Assembly: GCA_024760905.1 (NCBI GenBank) | Contig: CM045732.1 | Coordinates: 54,483,496-54,547,495 of the forward strand | Reading direction: 5' to 3' | Source of the DNA: Plotosus lineatus | Taxonomy: Eukaryota > Chordata > Actinopteri > Siluriformes > Plotosidae | DNA length: 64,000 nucleotides | Shown: positions 21,535-34,500 of the stretch, in pieces | Position numbering within the stretch: position 1 is the first letter of the stretch | How the letters are laid out: each line of letters opens with the position of its first letter | Made by a program: the position numbers and the translations under genes | The notes under the pieces: model-generated | Told to the model about the DNA's origin: nothing | Database searches by the model: none | The model's input: only the letters and a program-made list of their open reading frames with translations

Positions 21535-24500
21535 ACCCCCCCTTTAAGGGGCACCACCTGGCGCCCAACCAGGCTTGTCCGGGAACTGGCGATAGAATTC
21601 ATCTAACAGGTTCGGGTCCAGGATTAGGGAGCGGGGAATCCACGACCGCTCTTCGGGACCATACCCCTCCCAGTCCACTAAATACTGGAAGCCTCGGCCC
21701 CGCCTGCGTACATCAAGGATCTCCTTGACCGTGTATGCGGGATGTCCGTCAATCAGTCGGGGAGGAGGGGGTGGGGGGGTGGAGGGGACTTTCTACCACC
21801 GGCTTAATTAGGGAGACATGAAAAACTGGGTGTACCTTGAGTGAGGGTGGGAGTCTCAGTCGTACGGCGCTGGGGTTTATGATTTTCTCAATCACGTAGG
21901 GCCCAATGTATCGGGGAGATAGTTTTTTGAATCAACTTGCAGGGGCAGGTCCCAGGAGGAGAGCCACACTTGTTGTCCGACCATGTAGGGAGGTGCTGGG
22001 GTTTGGTGGCGATCTGCAATCCTCCGGTTTCGGGCCGCTGTTCGCTCCAGGGCAGCCCGTGCTTCCTTCCAGACCCGACGTGCTCTGTGGAACTGTGCCT
22101 GGGTTGATGGGATGGCCACCTCGACCTCCTGGCTGGGGAACAGGGGGGCTGGAACCCATTGATCATCATGAAGGGGGACATCCCGGTGGCGGTGCAGATC
22201 AGCAAATTGTGTGCGTATTCTACCCATGGGCGGTGTGTGGCCCAGGAGGCTGGGAGGCGGGAGGCGACGCAGTGCAGGGAGGACCCAAGGCTTTGGTTCA
22301 CGTGTTCCGCCTGCCCGTTCGCCAGGGTGGTAACCGGAGGTCAAGCTGCAGGAGACTCCCAAGGTGTCGCAGAACGCCTTCCAAACTCTGGATGCAAACT
22401 GGGGGCCCCGGTCTGACACGATGTCCTGGGGGATGCCGTGAAGGTGGAAGACTTGTTGGATCAGGAGACCCGCTGATTCCATTGCCGAGGGGAGTTTGGG
22501 TCGGGCAACGAAATGGACCGCCTTGGAGAACCGGTCCACTACTGTCAGGATGACAGTGTTGCCCTCAGACAGGGGTAACCCGGTGACGAAATCCACCGCA
22601 ATGTTCGACCAGGGGCGATGGGGAACGGGTAAGTGTTGGAGGAGACTCGTGGGCGCACGATGGGAGGACTTGCTCCGGGCACAGGTGATGCAAGCTCCCA
22701 CAAACTCCCTAGTGTTGGCTGCCATCGTTGGCCACCAGAAGCATTGACGGAGCAGGAAGAGAGTTCGGTGGGCTCCGGGGTGGCAGGCTAACTTTGAGGT
22801 GTGGGCCCACTGGAGTGCTGGGGTTCTGGGCGGCCTTGGGGGCACCCGACAGGCTCCGGTTCCCCCTGATGGGCGTCCCAAACTAGTCGTTCTACCTCCC
22901 ATTGGGCTGCTCCGAGTATACAGGAGGAGGGCAGGATGGTTTCCATGTTAGTCTTCGCCCGAGGAGAACTGCCTGGAGAGGGCATCTGGCTTAGTATTCC
23001 GGGAGCCTGGTCGGTAGGTCAGTGTGAAATCGAACCTCCCCAAGTAGAGTGACCATCGTGCCTGATGGGAGTTCAACCTCTTAGCCGTATGAGGTAGGAC
23101 AAATTCTTATGGTCGGTCCAGACCATGAAAGGGTGTAGCGCTCCTTCCAGCCAGTGCCTCCACTCCTGGAGCGCCAAGACCACCGCCAGCAGCTCGCGAT
23201 TCCCAACATCATAATTCCATTACGCCGGGGACAAGCGACAGGAGAAGAAGGTGCATGGGTGGAGATTCTGGTCTGTGGGAGACTGTTGGGAGAGGACCAC
23301 CCCCACCCCTGAGTCCGAGGCGTCGACTTCCACCACGAACTGCAGCGAGGGGTCCGGGTGGATCAGTACGAGTGCGTGGACGAATTTCGCCTTCAGCTTG
23401 TCAAACGGCACTTGGGCACTAGGGGACCACTGGAACGGGGCCTTGGGTGATGTCAACTGTGTGAGGGGGGCTGCTAGGTGGCTGTAGTCCTGCACGAACC
23501 GGCGGTAGAAGTTCGCGAACCCCAAGAACCTCTGCAGCTGTTTCTGCGTCCCTGGAGTCGGCCACTCCGCCACTGCCTTTACTTTCACCGGATCAGGTCC
23601 TATCTGCCCCTTCTCCACGATGAACCCCAAGAACGAGACTGAGGGGACATGGAACTCGCACTTTTCTGCCTTCATGAACAATCTGTTCTCCAGGAGCCTC
23701 TTTAGGACCATCCTCACATGACGGAGATGTTCGCCTTGGTCCCCAGAGAAAATCAGAATGTCGTCTAGGTATACGTATACAAAGTGGTTCAGTATGTCCT
23801 TATGTTCAGTATGTCAGTATGAAGACCGCCAGGGCATTGGTTAGTCTGAACGGCATGACCAGATATTCGAACTGCCCCAGTGGTGTGTTGAAGGCCGTCT
23901 TCCACTCGTCCCCCTCCCAAATTCGGACTAAGTAGTAGGCATTTCTCAGGTCCAGCTTGGAAAAGACGGTGGCATCGTGGAGAGGGGTGAAGGCTGAGTC
24001 GATTAGGGGGAGCGGGTACTTATTTTTCACGGTGATCTGGTTCAGGCCCGTGTAATCAATGCAGGGCCTCAGGGTGTTGTCTTTCTTTTCGACAAAGAGG
24101 AAGCCGGCACCTACGGGGGAAGATGAGGGCTGAATGAAACCTGCAGCCAGCGACTCATTGATGTATGCCTCCATGGCGTCTTTCTCCAGCTTAGAGAGGT
24201 TGTAGAGTCGCTGGGAAGGGAGCGTGGAACCTGGGAGTAGGTCGATGGCGCAGTCATATAGTCAATGAGGAGGTAAGGAGCGAGCCCGGTCCTTGCTGAA
24301 AACCTTTTGCAGGTCGTCATATTCTTCGGGCATGCCGGCTAAGTCCAGATCCTCCAAGTCGACCGGGGTTCGTGAAGCTTGGGAGGGGATGGCCACCATT
24401 AGGCAGTGCTGCAGACAGTAGTCGCTCCAGCTGCGTATGGTGTGGGTGCGCCAGTCTATGTGGGGATTGTGGGTCTGCAACCAGGGCCATCCCAACACTA

Positions 24501-24660
24501 GGGAAGAGAGAGAGGCAGGGAGAACAAACAGTTCCATATATTCTTGCTGGTTACTGACAACGTGAGCTTCACTGGCCTGGTCTAGTGCATGACGCGGGCG
24601 ATGCGTCGACCATCTATGGCCACCACCTCCTTGGGCGTATCGAGTTACTCCACGGGTAGG
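21535..24660 (-). pseudogene. pol region: protease, reverse transcriptase, RNase H, integrase and chromodomain, broken
   Basis: A protease-like DSGTDD lies near 24675. Reverse transcriptase is seen at 23806-24174 ([34 protein letters not shown]), followed by a YLDD-type box near 23770 and the [20 protein letters not shown] segment at 23220-23717. An RNase H-like [13 protein letters not shown] is near 23310. Integrase at 21892-22902 has VDFVTGLPLSEGN and SDRGPQFASRVW; the third acidic region falls at a frameshift. A chromodomain-like segment ([20 protein letters not shown]) lies near 21640-21700. Multiple frameshifts and stops make it non-functional. Confidence 0.88.
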
Positions 24661-24675
24661 TCGTCAGTGCCTGAG

Positions 24676-25590
24676 TCAATGAATACATCTACAGGATGAG
24701 AGTGTTGTGCGAAGTGTAGCGTACCTTGAACTCGTAGGCGCTTTCCGGGTGTCATGGAGGATCCTCTCATCGTTGTCGGGCTCTGCCGCGTGGGGCACTG
24801 GGTGAGGTAATGGTCCTTCTTGGTGCAGTAGATGCAGAGGCCGTTGCTTCTCTTCAGCCGTCAGTCTGGTGTGGTTCATCTGCATGGGTTCTAGGTCATC
24901 ATCATCCCTCGGAGGGGGAAGTGGTGAGGGAGTGTGAGGTGGGGTCCACTTCCGGGATCTATCTCTCTCCCTCAGCCGGTTGTCCAGTCTCGTGGACAAG
25001 GCGATTAATCCCTCCAGCGTAGTTGTCTCGTCTCGGGCCGCAAGCTCGTCTTTCAGTCGTTCGTCGAGCCCCTGCAGGAAGGCCCCCCAAAGCGCGGGGT
25101 CGTTCCCGCCGCTCTTTCGATGGCGAGAATCCAGAATCGGATGGCGTACTCGGCCACTGACTGTGCGCCTTGCCGGATTCGTAGGAGCTGGGAGCTCGCC
25201 TCCATCCCTTTCGCCGGATGATCGAACACCTTCTTCATTTCTTGCATGAACTGTTCTATCTGGGAGCATAATTCCGGGGTGTGGGTATCGACTGCCAGCG
25301 CCCAGGATGAGGCTTGCTCCGTGAGCCAGCTCATGATGAAGGCGGTTTTAGCTTGATCTGTGGTGTATGTTAGCGGCTGTTGGCTGAAGACGAGCAAGCG
25401 GGGTGAGGGGCGGGGTCGTGGCAACGAGGTGAGTGGTGACGGCGTCCATCCTTCCGCCGAGCTGTGCCAAGCTGGTGGTTATGCGCTGGAGATTATCCAT
25501 CATTTGGTGCAGGGTGGAGTCATGTTGTCCCAACAGGACTCCCTGGTCGGATAAGGCCTGCTGGAGCTGAGCGGTGTCCGCTGGGTCCAT
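24676..25590 (-). pseudogene. gag region of the gypsy element, frameshifted
   Basis: The start at about 25590 reads MDPADTAQLQQALSDQGVLL, followed by a coiled segment. Further frames contain KTAFIMSWLTEQASSWA and a long charged stretch. A zinc-knuckle-like segment near 24830 is split between frames. At least two frameshifts are needed to join the pieces, so no complete Gag is encoded. Confidence 0.8.
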
Positions 25591-25611
25591 GTTCAGATCA
25601 GAAGATTCTGT

Positions 25612-25808
25612 TGTGGCGGGAGTGTATGCGTAGTATCCAAGGATGCAGGAGACCGAAGGAAGGTTCAATGATTTATTAAACATTTAAGCACTGTCAATCA
25701 CTAGAATACGAAAATCAAGAGAACTGGTCGAGCACGAAGCACGAACCAGGGATCAGAGAGAACGTCGAGGAGCAGAGTCACTGAAACCAACACGCACAGA
25801 CCATGACA
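25612..25808 (-). repeat. 5' LTR of the gypsy element, internally deleted
   Basis: Nearly identical to the outer parts of the left LTR, but bases corresponding to about 21357-21516 are missing, which removes the promoter-like region. The element could not be transcribed from this LTR in its present form. Confidence 0.88.
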
Positions 25809-25849
25809 GTCAAAGCCAAGCTATTATCATTCTTCTAACTGATCCTTTT

Positions 25850-26620
25850 GGACTGCTTCCTTTGTAACAGCCTTTGCTCTCTTCAAGAAGGAGGCAATGA
25901 ATGTTTGTTCATAACAGGTGTTGCTTCTTGATTTTTGAATAAGTAGGGCTGGCAGCATGCCATCTGATAGTAATCCCTGAAGTCTGTCTTATTCTTCCTC
26001 ACCTGACTGAAAATTCTTTCACATTCAGCATTGCTGTGTAGAATTGATAAAATGCCGAACATGCAGTGGCTCAACTTTTGAAATCTGGACTTCCCAGCTC
26101 CTTTGACAGTATGGGAAAGTGAGAACCACAACTCATCTGCAGGCATTCTCATTTGTACTTCTTTGAAACCGGTTGAGCAATAAATATTAAACTCAATTTA
26201 AAGGTTATTGATAGCTTTACCTGTGTCTTCAATTCCACTTTTGATCAATACTGGAAACTTTGTGAAAAACAATCTGAGGGAATTGAAGGTGCAGCTGTCT
26301 GTCTTGTTTACATCTGCTATTTGAGCAGTTTGCCCATGTGGTCTGCAGCAGCTAGAGGAATGTTATGCTCCACACAATTGGCTGAAAACAAACATTCAGC
26401 TTTGATAGTATTGCTATTTTCTGTCTTTGAAGTGAAAGAAATAAACAAAGTTTGAGTACATCCTACCTCCGATTCAGATTGTAAAGCCCTTTTATGCACC
26501 TTGCTCTTACAGTGCTGCACAACTACTTCACAGATGAGTGCTAGTTCATGGCCCAACTTCCGGCATAAACAATGACCATACACATGTATAGTCGCTAAAT
26601 TTGGCAAGGGACGGTACTCT
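25850..26620 (-). pseudogene. Internally deleted hAT transposase relic
   Basis: Reading from 26607 leftward, an N-terminal part contains FSANCVEHNIPLAAADHMGK. After a gap, 26152-25883 encodes ILSILHSNAECERIFSQVRK followed by NKTDFR, the hAT C-terminal dimerisation signature. The middle of the transposase is missing. The family differs from the copy at base 1. Confidence 0.75.
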
Positions 26621-26699
26621 CAGGGATTGACGTCCATTCCTCGTAATTGGATGTAGACATAGAGAGAGTGGCTCATACATTTTCTTATTCACATTCTTC

Positions 26700-27380
26700 A
26701 TAGCGAAAGTTTATGGTTTGTTTATTTTATGTGAAATAGCCAGCTTTATTATTATTCAAATACGTATTATTAGACCCAAAAACCTATTTCTGTACTCAGA
26801 CCCAAGAAAACGTACTGAGTATGTTTTTTACATACTAGTTGGCAACTATGCTACCAGTATTGACGCAGGGGTTGAGGTTCTCATCTCAGAAGCCCTTCAC
26901 TCCAATGCCTATACTCAGAAACTGACCTTGACTTTTCAGTGCTGGAGCCATCAACTCTTGCTAAAATTATTTAAGACTACAGTTGCCACTGTATTTATAG
27001 GATAACCAATCAGAATTCGTGTTAAATCGTAGTGAAGTTTCTGTTACACGGTTTGTATTTTGTCTGTCTAGTTAATAAACCTATTTATGTGTGTTCCAGA
27101 GAGAGAATCTGGAGACTGAATAAACTGTCAGTGTGAATAAGTAAGTTAGTGTAAAGCAGAGAAACTCAGACTAAAGAGTGGTGATAATGGACTTATGCAT
27201 TCCAAAATCCCTGTTAAAAACAAACAATAAAAAATAATTTTCTAAGCTGTAAACTAAATGGTATGTCCCAACAACCCATCAACAGTTTAAAATTATTCTG
27301 AGCCGGTAAAATTAGACCTGAGTCAACCATTCAGTACTCCTTTACATCATGAATTTTAATCTACACAAAAAAGAATGCTG
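26700..27380. other. Intergenic DNA without recognised gene
   Basis: One AT-rich stretch with no family similarity that I recognise. The 35-bp recurring motif is at 27153-27189. Confidence 0.4.
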
Positions 27381-27389
27381 GGTTTATGT

Positions 27390-27665
27390 ATGCAATGCAT
27401 GGTGGTGTAATTAGCACATTCACCTCACATTAAGAAGGATCTGGGTTTAAATCTGATGCTCAGCAAGTGTTTTTTGTGTGGAGTTTACATGTTCTCTCTG
27501 AGCTCGCATGGGTTTTCTCCAGGTACTCTGGTTTCCTCCTAGTCCTATGTCATGCACATTAGGCTAACTGTTTCTTCCAAATTGTTGGTAGGTGTGTGAT
27601 CAGTTGTGTTTTATACGTTGATGGACTGATGAGCTTTACAGGGTGTACCCTGTCCCCAATAGGTT
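27390..27665 (+). repeat. Dispersed tRNA-like repeat
   Basis: Begins with 'gcatggtggtgtaattagca', contains 'ggagtttacatgttctctct' and ends near 'ggttaagcagtttaacaaat'. Same family as 18281. Confidence 0.7.
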
Positions 27666-27709
27666 AAGCAGTTTAACAAATGAATGAATGAGAATGTTAA
27701 TACAGGAGT

Positions 27710-27905
27710 AGTGGTTGCCTGGTGGTAGGGTGCTGGATTACTGAAGGTCAAGGGTTCAAGCACCACTATCGGGTTTGTCACTGCTGTCCCCCCAGTACAA
27801 CTAACTATGTTATCAAAGACCCAGTCATGTCTCTCACCCCGAGTTAACTGAGATGAGCACCAGCCTACCCTTGACCCTAATTGGGATTAAGTGGTTAATC
27901 AAATG
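27710..27905 (+). repeat. SINE, variant-tail type
   Basis: Head 'gtggttgcctggtggtaggg' and B box 'agggttcaagcacc', then the body and the terminal 'ccctaattgggattaagtgg' module shared with 8254-8598. Plus orientation. Confidence 0.7.
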
Positions 27906-28965
27906 AATAACTAAATGAATGTTAATGACCTCCAATAAGTGGTGGTTGGTCCACCAGCTTTAAGTTTGAGTGTGAGAATGTTACCAGTGGGGTTTTTTAA
28001 ACAGTGAGTTTCACTCCATTTATTTAATCAACTGAAACAAAAACACACAAACATAAACTCCATACATCTGAAAACAACACTGTTGGCTCCTGTTTCTCAA
28101 AGAAGACAGAGCACACAAAATGACAGATGTCAACCCAGGGATGTTACACTGGCTGAAAAAGTCTATTTTCGAAGCTATTTTTCTACACATCATTGAAAGC
28201 TACTGAAATTCTTCCCATTTGAGGAGTTTTGCAAAAGGTCTGTTTTCAGTGACTCAAATGTTGTTTTACAAGTTATGTTATAAACCCTGTGTTTGTGTGG
28301 ACAAGACCTGATACTTATTAATCACAGTTTATTTACGGGTGTGATGGTCAATTTTGGGCAGCATAATGGTTAGAACATCCGCCTTACAGCAAGAATGTCC
28401 TGGGTTTCTCTGTCCCTGATAATGTCTGGTTTATGCTATTGGTATGACCAAAAAAAGATGTGGAACTCACTGGAAAAATGCCTCAATAGTGGGTCAAATG
28501 GCGGGAAATCCATAAAATGTATTCTATGAATAGTTAATACAAAATTACTACAGTGGATGGCATGATAGATGGCATGGTGGTGCAGGTTCTTAGGCCCCTT
28601 ATAGACGTATGTGTGATTGCACAGTTTCAGCCTCTCTATAATGGTTACTGAAGAAAGAAATACAGTAAATGTTGAATAAATGAATGTGAGAATATGCACA
28701 AAGTAGAAATTTGTTTTCCTGTCAAAATCTGCTTGGAAAAGAAAAGCCAGGTTGATGTTACTCCATTATCTTCTCATTAATTCAATATTTCACACCCAGA
28801 ACAAGCTATTAAGCTATACGTATTACTATGCAGAGCTATTCTTAAAACTTCTTAAAACCCATTTCAATACATTTAAACCTCATACCAACAGTCCTTAGTA
28901 AAAATCAGTTAACAAAGATAATTCTGACAAGGCATTTTATTCAGTGCTTTTTCTGTGTGTTTAAG

Positions 28966-31283
28966 TCAAAGTACTGTGTAGAGATGTATTTGCTTGAGGG
29001 TGTCTGGGTCTGTGTCATTTTGTGTAAGAACACTATAATCAAGAAGCACTTCTTGTAACCAGTGGTCAATTGTTGGCACTCCCTAAAACAAAAAAGAAAA
29101 TGTCATTATACCATAGGATTTACTCAGTAACAGGTGCACCTTCAGTTATTATATTGAAGTGTACTGTTCAAAATTTGTTACATTCATTCATGTTAATAAC
29201 ATGGTATTGTAAAGAGAAATTTAATGACTTGTTTTTTTTTAACTGGACTAAAATATACAAAGGAAAATGTATATGTTGAAGGAGAATATGGTAAATAAAT
29301 GTGACAATGTTCCATGTTGCTCACATTTCTGTCATGCAGTGACTTGAAAGCTTCCTGAATGCTTGGAACAGTAACCAACAACGCCCCTTTCTTTTGAAAA
29401 TTTTGGCTAATGAACTGCCACGCACTGAAGAAAAGAAAAAAACAAGTAATCCTGTCATGCACAATATAGCCAAAATAAGGTTTTCTTGTACTTAGTGTTT
29501 ACTAACAGCACCTTATTATGCTGGATACTTATGCTGTTTAGCTCATAAGTCATGTCATTCTTCACAGTTATACTGTATTATTTGTACTGTGTGAATTATT
29601 TGTCACAACATAATTTTAAAAGCCTACCCAAAGCTTTAGTATAAGTGTGACTGACCTTACTTGGTCTTTAGGCTCCATAAAGTACTCAAACACATTGTTC
29701 ATGATTAGCACATCTGCATTTTGCAACAACATTGCCTGAGAACATATATCTGCATGAATCACCTGCGCACACATAAATGATAATCAGGACATTTGAACTG
29801 CAGCACTGGCAACACTCCAGATGAAATGTGGTACCTCAATTCTGTCACTGAAGCCATACTTCTCCACGGTCATTGTCTGAAGCTTGACAAACTCTTCACA
29901 TATTTCTACCCCAACCAGTTGTGCTGCTGCACTATAGAGGTAGCCCTACTGAGAAAAAGGGTACTGATTTAGAATTCAGAAATATATACAGGCAATTGCA
30001 CAAAATATAAATAGTGCAAAGTGTGTCATGCCTCTATTATGTATGTCCCACTCTTCAAGAAATCGACAGTTACTAAGTGGATATAAAGTCTGGTAAAATA
30101 AATAAATAAATAGATAAAGAATTCTGACACATCACATTCTTACAGCACAGATGTAGAGATCTAGGGCACTTTGTAACCAAGAAGCACTCCTGAGCTGTAT
30201 CCAGTTTGACTTTTAAAATATATAATTTAGCTGTTTTTTAAACCATGAGCTCAAATCTACAGACCCTGTGCTTTAAGCCTAACTTTCTAACCATCTAAAC
30301 AAACAAACAAAAAAAATCAAAGTGCTATTGTGTACGTGAGACTAATAAGGTCTTATTTTAAATTTCACTGAAGTACATTAGATTACATTAGATAGATTTC
30401 ACCCATGACTGTAGGCCTATGTATGGATCCAACTTCATCATATAGTTTGCAGATGACGCCACGGTGATCGGACTCATCAGTAACAATGATGAGTCTGACT
30501 ACAAGGCAGAGGTAAACCACCTAGCTGCATGTGCTGATAACAATCTGCTCCTGAACACCAGCAAAACCAACGAGCTCATTGTGGACTTCATGACCCTATC
30601 AATATCAATGGCATGGCTGTTGAACGTGTGTCCAACTTCAAATTCCTGGGGACCAACATCTCAGAGAATCTGTACTGGTCAAACAACACCTCCAGTCTGA
30701 TCAAGAAGACCCATCAATGCCTGTTTTTCAGAAGGACACTGAAGAACCACCTGTCTGCTGACATCCTCGGTAACTTTTAACGATGCACAATAGAAAGCAT
30801 TCTGAATAACCACGTTACAGTCTGGTATGGGAATTGCTTTGTTGCAAACTGCAGGGCACTCCAGCGGTTGGTGAAAACTGCCCAACGCATCACAGAGACT
30901 CCACTTCCTGCTATTGAGGTTTTCCACAAGAAGATATGTCCTCATTGGGCACGCAGTATTCTTAGGGACTCCTCTTATCCTGCCAATAGACTCTTTCAGC
31001 TCCTCCCCTCCAGAAGGCGCTTCAGGAACCTTCGGACAAAAACCAGCATGTTTCGAAACAGCTTCTTCCCCAGAGCTGTCACCCAACTGAACTCAGTCCC
31101 ACTGATGAACCCACTCTTCCAATCCACAGTACACCATATCAGTACAATTCATACCATCCATATCATTTATGCACATGTACATACTTCCACTATTCTATTA
31201 TAATTTATTCACAATGCTTTTCTTCCACTACTGTGTATACATTCCTAGCACACTCTGAGTGTGTGTGTGTATACTGTATACAT

Positions 31284-31327
<44 letters not shown>

Positions 31328-31456
31328 TATAGAAGATATATTCTATAATCACCTGAAGAGAGAGGGTGGTTTCACCACCCCTTGAAACAGATCTGTAGTG
31401 ATAAATGGAGTTTCAATAGAAAGTCTTTGTCCTGTCCTTTTATTTTTGTTTATCTA

Positions 31457-31520
<64 letters not shown>

Positions 31521-34500
31521 ATGTATGTATGTATGTCATAATATGCACAGACTGTATAATTGTACATTACATCTGCATATTTTATTCTTCTATGTTACAG
31601 TAATATAGAACATGTGTGTATTTCTCCTAGGTAAATTAATGCTAATTTATACTCACCCTTACTGCCCATATCTGTCCATAACTGCTCACATAACTTATTT
31701 ATACATGCTAAATTGAATTTCGTTACCCTGTATTGTACATATGTAATAACAATAAAGTTGAATCTAATCTAATCGAACCTTCTTCTTCTTGTACTTTTGG
31801 CTTTTTCCTTCAGGGGTTGCCACAGCGAATCATCTGCCTCCATCTCACCCGATCCTCTGCATCTTTTTCTCTTACACCAACTGCTTTCATGTCCTCCTTC
31901 ACCACATCCATGAATAGTCTCTTTGGTCTTCCTCTCGGCCTTCTGCCTGGTAGTTCCAACCTCAACATCCTACTACCAATATACTCACTATCCCTCCTCT
32001 GTACATGTCCAAACCATCTCAATCTAGCCTCTCTGACTTTGTCTCCAAAATGTCTTACATGTGCTGTCCCTCTGATGTGCTCATTCCTGATCCTATCCAT
32101 CCTCGTTACTTCCAAAGAGAGCCTCAACATTTTCATCTCTGCTACCTCCAGCTCTGCCTGCTGTGTTTTCCCCAGGGCCACTGTTTCTAAACCATACCAC
32201 ATCGCTGGCCTCAACACCGTCTTGCACAATTTTCCTTTCGTTTTTGCCGATACCTTCCTATCACACATCACACCGGACACTTTTCTCCAACCATTCCAAC
32301 CAGCCTGCACACGCTTCTTCACCTCTTTTCCACACTCTCCATTGCTCTGGATTGTTGAGCCTAAGTACTTAAAATCCTCCGCCTTCCTTATCTCTGCTCC
32401 TTGTAACCTCACCGTTCCTGTTGGGTCCTTGGCATTCATACACATGTATTCTGTCTTACTGAGGCTAACCTTCATTCCCCTCCTTTCCAGGGCATACCTT
32501 CACCTCTCTAGGTTTTCCTGCACTTGTTCTCTGCTCTCACTGCAGATCACAATGTCATCTGCAAACATCATAGTCCATGGAGATTCTTGCCTAACCTCGT
32601 CTGTCAGTCTGTCCATGACCACTGCAAACAAGAAGGGGCTCAGCGCTGACCCTTGATGCAGTCCCACCTCTACCTTGAACTCTTCTGTCACACCGACAGC
32701 ACACCTCACCACTGTCTTACATCTCTCATACATGTCCTGCACCACTAACATACTTCTCTGTCACTCCAGACTTTCTCATGCAATACCACAGTTCCTCTCT
32801 CTGCACCCTGTCATATGCTTTCTCCAGATCCACAAAGGCACAATGCAGCTCCTTCTGACCTTCTCTGTACTTCTCTATGAACATCCTCAAGGCAAACACT
32901 GCATCTGTGGTGCTCTTTCTTGGCATGAAACCAAACTGTTGTTCACAAATGCTGACCTCTGCCCTTAGTCTTGCTTCCACTATTCTTTCCCATAACTTCA
33001 TCATATGGCTCATCAACTTTATCCCTCTGTAGTTGCCACAACTCTGCACATCTGCCTTGTCCTTAAAAATGGGCACCAGCACACTTCTCCTCCATTCCTC
33101 TGGTATCCTCTCACTCTCTAAGACCTTGTTGAATGTTCTTGTCAGGAAATCTACTGCTTCCTCTCCTAGACACTTCCATACCTCCACCGGTATGTCATCA
33201 GGGCCAACTGCCTTTCCATTCTTCATCCTCTTCAATGCCCTCCTCACTTCACCCTTACTATTCTTTGCTACTTCCTGGTCCTCAACAGTTACCTCTTCTA
33301 CTCTTTTTTCTCTCTCATTTTCCTCATTCATCAGCTCTTCAAAGTACTCTTTCCATCTTCCCAGCACACTTCTGTCATCAGTCAATACATTTCCCTCTCT
33401 GTCCTTAATCACTCTAACTTGCTGCACATCTTTCCCATCTCTATTTCTCTGTTGTGCCAACCTGTATAAATCATTTTCTCCCTCTTTACTTTCCAACCGA
33501 GCATACAAGTCATCATATGCCCTCTGTTTGGCCTTTGACACTGCTACCTTCACCTTACGCTGTGTCTCCCTGTACTCCTGTTTACTCTCTTCGGTCCTCT
33601 CTATGTCCTTCTTCTTCTTAGCTAACCTCTTCTTTTGTACACACTCCTGCACTTCCTCATTCCACCACCAAGTCTCCTTATCTCCTCTCCTTCCAGATGA
33701 TACACCAAGTATTCTCCTACCTGTCTCCCTGATCACATTAGCTGTGGTTGTCCAGTCATCTGAAAGCACTTCCTGACCACTCAAAGCCTGTTTCAACTCC
33801 TCCTTGAAGACAACACAACACTCCTCCTTTTTCAGCTTCCACCACTTTGTCTTCTGCTCTGCCTTTGCCTTCTTCACCTTCCTCACCATCAGCGTCATCC
33901 TGCACACCACCATCCTATGCTGTTTGGCAACACTCTCACCCGCTACTACTTTGCAATCACTGACTTCCTTCGAATTACATCGCTTACACAAGATGTAGTC
34001 TACCTGTGTGCTCCTACCTCTGCTTTTATAAGTCACTCTATGCTCCTCTCTCTTCTGGAAGAAAGTATTTACCACAGACATTTCCATCCTTTTTGCAAAA
34101 TCTACCAACATCTGTCCTTCTGCGTTCCTGTCCTGGATACAAAACCTGCCCATCACTTCCTCGTCCCCTCCGTTTCCTGCACCAACATGTCCATTGAAGT
34201 CTGCCCCAATGACCACTCTTTCACCTTTGGGGGTATTCTGCATCACTTCATCTAACTCACTCCAGAATCTCTCCTTCTCTTCTAGCTCACATCCTGCCTG
34301 TGGGGCATAAGCACTAACATTGAACATCATGCCTTCAATTTCTAACTTGAGACTCATCACTCTGTCTGACACTCTTTTCACTTCTAGAACATTCCTGACA
34401 AACTCCTCCTTCAAGATGACTCCTACTCCATTTCTCTTCCCATCCACACCATGAAAAAACAGCTTAAACCCTGCTCCTAAGCTTCTAGCCTTGCTACCTT

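Larger units (their letters stand above)
21177..25808 (-). mobile_element. Ty3/gypsy LTR retrotransposon with chromodomain, degraded
   Basis: Flanked by the 5-bp duplication GTCAA (21172-21176 and 25809-25813). The left copy 21177-21532 (356 bp) is the 3' LTR and the right copy 25612-25808 (197 bp) is the 5' LTR, which lacks about 160 bp internally. A purine-rich tract (AAAGGGGGGGTACTG on the minus strand) abuts the 3' LTR. Order on the minus strand is gag, protease, reverse transcriptase, RNase H, integrase, chromodomain, as expected for a chromovirus. All reading frames are broken. Confidence 0.92.

Noticed and set aside
21906..22553. Plus-strand ORF of 215 codons
   Set aside because: It lies opposite the integrase region of the gypsy element, and its product has no recognisable domain.
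31733..34255. Long plus-strand ORFs opposite the RTE LINE (for example 31733-32656 and 33033-33776)
   Set aside because: They are antisense shadows of a strongly biased coding sequence; the minus strand carries the recognisable endonuclease and reverse transcriptase.
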